Below, one piece after another: positions 51,701 to 61,300 of a stretch of 64,000 bases of DNA. A program made the position numbers and the translations under genes. The notes under the pieces were generated by a model, which ran no database searches, was not told the origin of the DNA, and was given only the letters and a program-made list of their open reading frames with translations. The stretch covers positions 7,364,001 through 7,428,000 of the forward strand of contig NC_060238.1 in the NCBI RefSeq assembly GCF_021155775.2, written 5' to 3'. This stretch comes from Neodiprion pinetum (Eukaryota > Arthropoda > Insecta > Hymenoptera > Diprionidae). Position 1 is the first letter of the stretch. Every line of letters begins with the position of its first letter.

Positions 51701-54477
51701 AAGTTAATCGGTTTAGCCGTTTTTTAAACATGTCACCGAGAAAAATCGTCAATTTTTACGGATTAATTCTATTGAAGAAATACGGAAATAAATCTCGGTC
51801 CAGGTCATTTTTAATGAGACGAACTCCAATCGATTGAATAATTTTTGTCAACGTGTAAGTTCTCGGAACTCACTTTCTTTTTTAACCGTCACTCTACTAG
51901 TCGTCCCTAACACGTAAATTAATTAATCTTCCAAACTATGCGAAATCCCGTGTGTCGAAAAACCGTTTCCACCCCTTATTCGTGTTTCTTGCTCGTGGAA
52001 CTTTTCCAGAGTTCGAATTAAACTGAAAATTTAGACCATTCGAAACTTTGTTTTTTCGTAAAAGTTCGATTTCTTTACTTCAAGTTTCGCCACCAAATAA
52101 TTCGGAAATAGGCGCTTTGAAAATATTTGGAATTCGGAACTTCAACCCCGCCCTGTCAATCAGTATATTTCCAATCCACTTACTGCGATGTTTCTTCAAC
52201 TTGTTATCCATTTCCGCACATGATATGAAGCATTGTAATAATCATGTTGAATAAATCAAATGCATCAACATCAACGATGGTTTTATACAGTTTCCCGGTG
52301 TGGACATAAGAAACCAAACGAACTACACGATGTGTTACATCGCCTCCAGTATCGTCAGTATTCCGATTATTCTCTACGCTGCTGGAACGGACATTTTTTA
52401 CATTTCATACATAACCCAGATATCGCTACAGTTCGATTTACTGACGCTGGAAATCAGCGAACTTTTCGACGAACAGAAGACTAACAAATCGCCATCACCC
52501 AGCAGAGTCGAAAAATCAAAGATACAGAAGTTTGCCTTCAAGAAATGTGTACAAAAACACCAGAAACTGATCAGGTCAATTTATTTCAATTTCTTCAGAA
52601 CCAATATCTTCCATCTAAAAATGAAAATTTATCTCCATTATTCGGACGTGCGATTGACCGTTACGCCAATCCAACTGAGCGTATCGACTTTTCTCTTTTT
52701 CCGTTCGCAGCTCGGGCCGGATAATGGAACAGCTCTTCTCCCAAATTCTATTCGGCATATGTGTCGTCAGCACTGTCTCGATGTGCGCAGTTATGTTTGA
52801 AACTGTAGTGGTGAGTTTCTCTCCTTGAACTGAAACAACGTATTGTAGCTACAGAGTGAATAGACCAGATAGAAGAACGACATCATATCGTAGTGACGTT
52901 TTTTTTTCTGTTTTACTTTTACTTGTTCAACAAAGAGCGAGTAATAGTCCAGTCAAAATAGATCTGTATTCGAGATCTATTTTTATGAACAGGGGTTTTC
53001 ACCTTCAGGAACTCAAATCTGAAATCATGTTTCAACTGCGTAGCTGGCGTTTTTGAAAAACAGCAATACGCTAAGAGAAATTTTTAGTTCCGGTTAACGC
53101 TCAGTCCTTGACTATTTTCATTTTTTTACCAGAATCGAAAAATATAGTTCTAGGTAGAAAATGAAAATTAGTTTTATAGCTGTTACCGGAAAGTCTGGTA
53201 TCCGTTACTATTCTTTCTCATTACGATCACTGTTGCTATATTTTCTTGCAACTGTTGCGAAAATTTAATGCTTGTGCAACAATAAATTGACGTTAAAGCC
53301 TTGTTTAACTAAAAAAAGTAGAGTAAACCGAAGAAACTGATTTTGCGTAGCAATTACCAAAAAAGGATCGACAATAGCGGAAAATGTTTACGCGTACCTC
53401 GTTTTTCGTAATGCCAACAATATTCAAATAGTTTTTTAACGATACCTGTTTTACTGAATTTTTCTAGTTAATTTAATAAATGAAATTTAAATTTTTCTCA
53501 GTTTTCTGACGTTTTTTGGATTTTCCTCAAAAACTGATATTGTTAGATGAAAAATGGCTTGACCATCGTACAGAGTGGAAAATTCTACATGGAATTATGT
53601 TGTCATATGTGAGAAACGGAGTCGGATTAACGAATTAAGAAAAAAGAAATCCTACTTATCGACGGCATCTGGGAAATTTTGGTGAAATTTTTCCTTTTTT
53701 CTTATTTTGTTAATCCGACGCCGTTTCCGACATGTGAGGACATAATTCGATGCAGTATTTTCCACTCTATACGATAGTCGAGTCATTTTTTATCTATAAA
53801 TAGCAGTTTTTGAGGAAATCCCGAATATTTTTAATTCAGACCTTTTTTGACCGGCCTATAATACGGAAAATACAACTCATCTGAATCGCGAATTTCAGGC
53901 AAGTCACAATCAGCATGGAAACACCACGCAGTTCGTGCTGTACCTAATTTTCGAAGTAACCGAGGTCTTCATCTATTGCTGGTTTGGAAATATTTTAGTG
54001 GACAAGGTAAGAATATCAAGGTCGCAGATAGTAAGAGATAACCTTTTGACATCCTAATTTTGTCGACGAATCTTCAGCTTTTATCAACTTCTCTTGCGTG
54101 TCATGTCAGCCATTAATTACCGTCAACCCGTTCAACGAATTATAAAACAAAGTAAATTTACTTGAACTTCACTGTTTTTATACTTCAGAGTATGCTGCTA
54201 TGTCAGGAGGCTTACTGCACGAAATGGTACAACGCAGATACGATCTTGCAGAAGGATTTGATGATGGTAATGACGAGAGCTCAACAGCCGGTCTACGTGA
54301 GCGCCTGCGGTTTTGTCGTAATATCGCTGAATGTCTGCACAAAGGTGAGGCAACATGCACATCCATGATATCGTGTAAGAAGTATAAGAAATAAGTGTAC
54401 GTGCATAAATGATCACATATTTTCAGATACTGAATACCGCAGCGTCATATTTCACACTTATTCGCAAGATGTACTAA
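48741..54477 (+). CDS. Insect odorant receptor, seven exons, complete
   Basis: Exons: 48741-49049, 50973-51248, 52291-52574, 52711-52810, 53899-54006, 54189-54344, 54427-54477 (stop TAA). All introns are GT-AG; phases are 0, 0, 2, 0, 0, 0. The joined frame is 427 residues, normal for insect ORs (about 370-450), and uninterrupted. The family match rests on G-L-W-P at 39-42, a hydrophobic seven-segment pattern, a conserved fifth/sixth-exon region ending in CQEAYCTKWYN, and a last exon with the S-Y-F-T-L-I-R motif before the stop. Such proteins form ligand-gated cation channels with the co-receptor Orco in the dendrites of olfactory neurons. The ligand cannot be predicted. Intron 4 holds two mobile-element copies, and intron 1 is long (1.9 kb). 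It looks functional. No second OR was found in this window, although ORs usually lie in tandem arrays. Confidence 0.93.
53068..53275 (+). mobile_element. Dispersed element copy inside OR intron 4
   Basis: Matches 1-206 of the window in reverse complement at high identity. The outer end is a worn ACGCTAAGAGAAATTTTTAG corresponding to CACTGAGAGAAATGTTTAG in the other copy. The inner boundary is set by the end of the window copy; the element may extend further right. Confidence 0.7.
53514..53826. mobile_element. Foldback MITE inside OR intron 4
   Basis: Two inverted arms of about 135 bp around a short centre (about 53650-53685). Pairs are TTCCTCAAAAACTGATATTG against AGCAGTTTTTGAGGAAATC, GTACAGAGTGGAAAATTCTA against AGTATTTTCCACTCTATACG, and GAAACGGAGTCGGATTAACG against TTAATCCGACGCCGTTTCC. 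It leaves the splice sites of the gene untouched. Confidence 0.88.
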
Positions 54478-54659
54478 CAACCCAATTGCTGCACTGTTTG
54501 GAAATCTGTAAATTGTTGCATGAAAATTTGTCCAGTGATTTTCTATGCGATCAATTTTCATGGTCTTTTCGAGGATAGTGAATTGATGTTAAGGAATAGC
54601 GAAAAAAATCAAAGTCTTATTTTAGTATTCACACATTTTGCGAGTTGTTTGAACATTTG

Positions 54660-54685
54660 AATAAAGTATGAAAGACTTGAATAAA
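54660..54685 (+). terminator. Candidate polyadenylation signals of the OR gene
   Basis: Two AATAAA hexamers (54660-54665 and 54680-54685) lie about 185-210 bp after the stop codon, the first such signals downstream of it. Confidence 0.5.
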
Positions 54686-54689
54686 TTAT

Positions 54690-55520
54690 AAATCTCAATT
54701 TCATTACCGCTTATGACGACGCCTGAATCTGAAGAAAGTTCGTTTTTGGGATGGCTGACTCCATCGATACATCGGTCAATCAAGTTAAGTGGCTAATTGT
54801 TGTGCAACAAAACCTCTTTAACTAGTTTCAAGTTTTTTCAGGGAACCGAACTGTCCGCTAAATGGTCGCTCCTGTCAAATAAGTTGTAAGTATTTGCGAT
54901 CTTCTGATTCGGAGTATAATCCAACAAGAAATTCATGCATCTACGAGACCATGTCGTTTTTTGATATCAATCTGTAATCAAAAAATCCGCAGAAACTATT
55001 AAGACTTGGTATTGATGCTCCTCATTATCGCCATCATAGAGAAATTTTTATTTGTGTAAAATATTGATGGTCTGTGTAAAGTTGAAACTTTTTTACTTTA
55101 CAGACAATTTCAAAATATCACACACGTGCGCGCAAAAGTTTACTTTGGCACTTGACACGAATTTCACTCGCAGGGCTTGAAAAATATTGCAAGCAATTTG
55201 GGCGTGAACCTTTTGAAATCACTCGTGAAAAAAATTTTCTCGTTACGCCCTTGTTGCATAGACTTCTATTATTGCGTGATTGAAGTTTGGATGTATCTCT
55301 AGAGAAATGTTCCATCGTGATTTTCGCATTGTCAAATAGGCATTGCCTAGTGATTATTCAACTCAATCCTCACTTTACCGATCAGGGGATCACATTTCAG
55401 GCCTTTGTCTGATGACCATAGTCAGCTAATTTTTTACACTAACAATAAGCCTAACAATTCATGGCTCGGATGAAATCAGCCACATTGTTGTCATTACATG
55501 GGCTAACAATTATTTCCACT
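54690..55520. other. Non-coding DNA between the OR gene and the kinase remnant
   Basis: No coding block recognised. Confidence 0.4.
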
Positions 55521-55534
55521 ATGTAGACAAGGAA

Positions 55535-56880
55535 CTAAAGCCACGGCGAAAATGATTCAAAAATGAACTGAAAATCCTCATCTGTCTCGGTCACCGTCCG
55601 AACATCGTCAGCCTCCTTGGCGCTTGCACTAACAATGAGAATCATGATGATGGTAAGTGTTTCTACCTATTGAAATTCCTTATGTGGATCCTGACCGGTT
55701 AGTTCTTATTTTTAGTCATCTTGGAATTTTGGCGCTTTGGAAACTTGCACGACTACAGTGGTGGTGCAGGTAAAAGTTTGTCGAAGAATTGGATACCGAC
55801 TCTGAGGAAATCAATGATTCCAATTCTGATGCCGATCCGATCGACGTCAAATTCCATAGATGAACTATTCCGATACGCGAGTAGCTAAGTCTCAAGTAAA
55901 CCCAAGAATCATCTTCGAGTTTTAGTACTTAGTTCATGAAAATGTCGACGATATGAGTCACAAGTGGTGTTTGGGAACGTCCTGGCCCTGCATTTTCTCG
56001 TCACGGGTAAATCGTTACAACAATCAGTTACGCTTGCTCGTGAACACTATACTCATATAAATACTTTCTTGCATACATGTATAATTGCGATGGTAGAGTA
56101 TCTTATTTTGATAGATTGCCACGTGCTCTTTCCGAATTTTCACTTTGCCACCTAGTATCTGTTCAGTTCGCGCCACTATGTTGAAAAAAATGGCACCGCA
56201 AAACAGTTTTTTAACGATATGTCATTTCTGACTCATTTTGAAATGAAAACTTTTCTTAGTTTATAAATATTTTCAAAAGAAAGGTGAGCTTTTTTTCTTA
56301 TAGGATCACCAATTTTCAGAGTAGAACAATTCAGCCGGTTGATTGTTCAAACTCTGATGCATTTGCTACTCTGAAAATTGGTGATCCATTGGGATATATT
56401 GTCTTGAACAAAATATTTGAAATACCATATCAGATACCGATTACGGTAGTTTTTGAAAGTAGTCCGAGTTTTTACCTGCGTACAGGTGCAACACGTCTCT
56501 GCAGGATACGATATATGATATATGACATTGCATTGTCACTATTTCGTGTAACCTAGATTGGAATGAATGAAAAAATTAGTTTCATGCGTGTTTTCTTTAT
56601 ATTTCCTCAATTGTTGGTCTTTTGTTGTTGCAGATGTCTTCCTCGCATTCCTGAGGGTCGAGTTAGTCGGAAAGGTTCATAGGAATTAATTCTCAGACAA
56701 AAGAGTTGGGCTCAAAAAAGTGAGACTTACCCCTATGGATTTTTGTTGCGAATTGTGGATAGTGCTGGAATCAATTCTTTGATGCGCTATATCGATGTAA
56801 TTTTCGAATGGGAACCCGAACTGAAAAGTGTCGACTCGCTGCGAACAACGGATCGAAAGTGACGGCCGTAAAACATAAAA
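55535..56880 (+). pseudogene. Broken receptor tyrosine kinase (VEGFR/PDGFR-like) remnant
   Basis: Three blocks in the right order resemble the kinase domain of a class III/V receptor tyrosine kinase such as insect Pvr. (1) 55562-55652: NELKILICLGHRPNIVSLLG, then A-C-T, the well-known helix-C to hinge stretch, ending in a consensus donor G|GTAAGT. (2) From an acceptor at 55714-55715: VILEFWRFGNLHDY, the hinge, joined in phase 1. A shifted frame then reads KFVEELDTDSEEI, similar to a kinase insert. (3) About 56740-56865: a frame with VIFEWEPELKSVDSL, resembling the C-lobe 'CWxxxPxxRPxFxxL'. Frameshifts and a TGA (55553-55555) before block 1, a frame change after HDY, and no clear HRD or DFG motifs show it is not functional. 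The whole extracellular part is absent. Confidence 0.6.
56303..56387. repeat. Perfect 22-bp stem hairpin
   Basis: GGATCACCAATTTTCAGAGT + AG (56303-56324) is repeated as an exact reverse complement at 56366-56387. Inside the loop is a second nested stem (GAACAAT at 56324-56330 with ATTGTTC at 56342-56348). It lies within the kinase remnant. Confidence 0.85.
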
Positions 56881-57084
56881 TTTAAACCGAGCTTTTGAAA
56901 AGGTGGAAAGGAAAATTGAAAAATTCAAAGCTATGAGGACTCAGCTGCAGATGAGTTTCAGTTTATTCGGCATGCCATGATTTGAGTGCAAGTGTTTGGA
57001 TGTCGGTGGACAGTACTTCACGAAGATGGGAAAAAAGCAAGAAAAGCAACAATGCAATTAGCTATAACATGAGATATAAGATTA

Positions 57085-57396
57085 GGGGCCATCCATAAAT
57101 TACGTCACACGAATTTTAGAACTTTTAAACGCCTCCCCCCCGTCCTTGTCACAGGTTGTCACATATTTAGAACCCCCTCCCCCCTGATGTGACGTCACAA
57201 ATTTTTCAAACTTATGCATGTACTTAAAAATAATCAAAAGAAAACAGTTACTTTCATTTTTCTCTTATCTTTATTATATATAATCTTTATGTATAAATTT
57301 CGTGTTTTAGTATTTTAAATTTTAACACGTGACGTCACAAAGCTTTTGACCCCCCCCCCCTCCCATTAACGTGTGACGTCATTTATGGATGGCCCC
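57085..57396. mobile_element. PIF/Harbinger-type MITE, 312 bp
   Basis: Terminal inverted repeats of 26 bp with one mismatch begin GGGGCCATCCATAAATTACG (left) and are mirrored by the right end ATTTATGGATGGCCCC. The element is flanked by a TTA direct repeat (57082-57084 and 57397-57399). A 3-bp TWA target duplication and G-rich termini are typical of PIF/Harbinger. The interior has C-only runs (57131-57139, about 57351-57360) and repeated TGACGTCA words. No coding capacity. Confidence 0.88.
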
Positions 57397-57472
57397 TTAG
57401 TATACTAGATATATGAAATTACGGAGAAGACGGAAAATGTTATGCAAGATAGTTTTTATTGTCTTTTGTCGG

Positions 57473-57910
57473 TATAGTTTAAGTTTTGACCTGCGTACTG
57501 GTGCATTGTGCCTCGGCAGGATACGATATGTATATTGTATTGCTGCTATTGTATGATACCCAGGATTAACATGAATAAATGAGCAGATTTCTCTGGGTTT
57601 TAGTCGTCCTTTTTAATATATTAACCCTATGATATTCTCAATGCCATTTTGCAATCCTTCGGTTCCAATGATACCAGAGAGGATCATTTGGAACGGTCCA
57701 CAGACGCGAAGTTGTGACTTCACGTATTACGAGACAATTGAGTTAATCCAAGTGGGTTTTTTGAGTCCGTTTTTGAACAATTCTGCAAATGACTAGGACA
57801 AGTTTACAGGTACTCCAACTCTACGTAGTCTCGCGAGAAGACTCATTTGCGCGTAGTCCAGATATGCTGCGAGCAACGGATCAAGAATAACAGTTAAAAA
57901 ACAAGAGATT
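57473..57910 (+). repeat. Diverged duplicate of 56449-56880
   Basis: Shared phrases in the same order are ACCTGCGTACNGGTGCA, GCAGGATACGATAT, GATTGGAATGAATGA-like ATTAACATGAATAAATGA, and GCTGCGANCAACGGATC. The spacing is about 1.02 kb in both places, so the last part of the kinase remnant appears tandemly duplicated, with the Harbinger MITE later inserted between the copies. Confidence 0.5.
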
Positions 57911-58397
57911 TCCGTCGAATTTCCTATGCTGTTGATCATACGCACTTATAAGTGGGTTCTTTGCATTCCTTGAGATCCGATGAGTCAAGAAAGAGTTATG
58001 CAAATCAAATCTAAGAAAAGAGATTGCCGGCGCGAAAAAAAAAATCAGAAGTTTCACCTGTAGCCATTACCTATGGTCTGTGTGAATCTGATATTACAAA
58101 GATGTCGGGGTCTTAGGCATGTAAAAGTTTCTGCCGGAATGTTTTTTGCCATGAACGCATGACATAAAAAAAAAGATATCCGGAAGATAAAGTACTCCTG
58201 AAAGCTTTTCATGACACGTGCTTGAGATGAACACACACAGGAAAACCAGAAAAGTACCTGTAAATCAGAATACGCTACAGATTATTTAGTGAGTGAGTAA
58301 GCTCAAGTAAGCAGGCTTGAATTTCGATACACGGCATAAACGTCATACGCTATTAATTCACCAGTTTCTGATTTTGATCGACCTCCTCCGCATCAAC
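57911..58397. other. Non-coding spacer before the satellite
   Basis: No gene seen. Confidence 0.4.
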
Positions 58398-61300
58398 AGA
58401 TGCGCTCCTGAAACCAGGGGAGATTTTTCACTCAGATTTCTCCGATTCGCCTAGTTTCAAACAAAAGTAATGTATGAGTGCTTGATCATATTGTTGAGCG
58501 AGGAGGCATGCCTTCAGTCACACAGCGTCGACATCACATGCAGTCGATCAATGTGTCCCTGTGTTAAAGAGAGCTCCTTGGTTTTTCTGCGCTCCTGATA
58601 CTCGAAGCATGCATGCCTTCAGTCATACAGCGTCGACATCACATGCAGTCAATCAATCAATCAATGTGTCCCTGTTATAAGAGGAGCTCCTCGTTTCTCC
58701 TGCGCTCCTGATACCAGAAGTAATTTTTGGCTGAAATTTTTCTAAATTCCTTAGTTTCAATGAGAAATGGCGGGAAAATTAGCGATCTCATGCCCTCTCA
58801 ATCAAGCAGGCATGCCTTCAGTCACATAGCGTCAACATCACATGCAGTCGATCAATGTGTCCCTGTGTTTAGAAGAGCTCCTCGGTTTTTCTGCGCTCCT
58901 GATACTCGAAGCATGCATGCCTTCAGTCACACAGCGTCGACATCACATGCAGTCAATCAATCAATCAATGTGTCCCTGTTATTGGAGGAGCTCCTCGTTT
59001 CTCCTGCGCTCCTGATACCAGGAGCAATTTTTGGCTGAAATTTCTCCGAACCACTTAGGTCTGAGAGAAAATGGCGGGAGAATTAGCGATCACATGCCCT
59101 CTTAATCAAGCACGCATGCCTTCAGTCACACAGCGTCGACATGACATGCAGTCGATCAATGTGTCCCTGTGTTTAGGAGAGCTCCTCGGTTTTTCTGCGC
59201 TCCTGATACTCGGAGCATGCATGCCTTCAGTCATACAGCGTCGACATCACATGCAGTCAATTAATCAATCAATGTGTCCCTGTTTTTAGAAGAGCTCCTC
59301 GGGTCTCCTGTGCTCCTGATACCAGTAGTCATTTTCAGCTGAAATTTCTCCGAATCACTTAGGTCCAAGAGAAAATGGCGGGAAAATTAGCGATCTCATG
59401 CCCTCTCAATCAAGCAGGCATGCCTTCAGTCACATAGCGTCGACATCACATGCAGTCGATCAATGTGTCCCTGTGTTTAGAAGAGCTCCTCGGTTTTTTT
59501 GCGCTCCTGATACTCGAAGCATGCATGCCTTCAGTCATACAGCGTCGACATCTCATGCAGTCAATCAATCAATTAATGTGTCCCTGTTTTCAGAAGAGCT
59601 CTTCGGGTCTCTTGTGCTCCTGATACCAGTAGTCATTTTTAGCTGGAATTTCTCCGAATCACTTAGGTCCAAGAGAAAATGGCGGGAAAATTAGCGATCA
59701 CATGCCCTCTCAATCAAGCAGGCATGCCTTCAGTCACATAGCGTCGACATCACATGCAGTCGATCAATGTGTCCCTGTGTTTAGAAGAGCTCCTTGGTTT
59801 TTCTGCGCTCCTGATACTCGAAGCATGCATGCTTTCAGTCATACAGCGTCGACATCACATGCAGTCAATCAATCAATCAATGTGTCCCTGTTTTTAGAAG
59901 AGCTCCTCGGGTCTCCTGTGCTCCTGATACTAGTAGTCATTTTTAGCTGAAATTTCTCCGAAACACTTAGGTCCAAGAGAAAATGGCGGGAAAATTAGCG
60001 ATCACATGCCCTCCTAATCAAGCAGGCATGCCTTCAGTCACACAGCGTTGACATGACATGCAGTCAATCAATGTGTCCCTGTTTTGAGGATAGCTCCTCG
60101 GTTTTTCTGCGCTCCTGATACTTAGAGCATGCATGCCTTCAGTCATACAGCGTCGACATCACATGCAGTCAATTAATCAATCAATGTGTCCCTGTTTTCA
60201 GAAGAGCTCCTCTGGTCTCCTGTGCTCCTGATACCAGAAGCAATTTTTGGCTGAAATTTCTCCGAACCACGTAGGTCTGAGAGAAAATAGCGGGAGAATT
60301 AGCGATCACATGCCCTCTTAATCAAGCACGCATGCCTTCAGTCACACAGCGTCGACATGACATGCAGTCGATCTATGTGTCCCTGTGTTTAGGAGAGCTC
60401 CTCGGTTTTTCTGCGCTCCTGATACTCGAAGCATGCATGCCTTCAGTCATACAGCGTCGACATCACATGCAGTCAATCAATCAATCAATGTTCCCCTGTT
60501 ATTAGAGGAGCTCCTCGGTTCTCCTGCGCTCCTGATACCAGTAGTCATTTTCAGCTGAAATTTCTCCGAATCACTTGGGTCCAAGAGAAAATGGCGGGAA
60601 AATTAGCGATCTCATGCCCTCTCAATCAAGCAGGCATGCCTTCAGTCACATAGCGTCGACATCACATGCAGTCGATCAATGTGTCCCTATGTTTAGAAGA
60701 GCTCCTCGGTTTTTCTGCGCTCCTGATACTCGAAGCATGCATGCCTTCAGTCACACAGCGTCGACTTCACATGCAGTCAATCAATCAATCAATGTGTCCC
60801 TGTTTTCAGAAGAGCTCCTCGGTTCTCCTGTGCTCCTGATACCAGGAGTCATTTTTAGCTGAAATTTCTCCGAATCACTTAGGTCTAAGAGAAAATAGCG
60901 GGAAAATTAGCAATCACATGCCCTCTCAATCAAGCAGGCATGCCTTCAGTCACATAGCGTCGACATGACATGCAGTCAATCAATGTGTCCCTGTTATGAG
61001 AATAGCTCCTCGGTTTTTCTGCGCTCCTGATACTCGGAGCATGCATGCCTTCAGTCATACAGCGTCGACATCACATGCAGTCAATCAATCAATCAATGTG
61101 TCCCTGTTTTTAGAAGAGCTCCTCGGGTCTCCTGTGCTCCTGATATCAGTAGTCATTTTTAGCCGAAATTTCTCCGAATCACTTAGGTCTAAGAGAAAAT
61201 TGCGGGAAAATTAGCGATCACATGCTCTCTCAATCAAGCAGGCATGCCTTCAGTCACATAGCGTCGACATCACATGCAGTTGATCAATGTGTCCCTGTGT

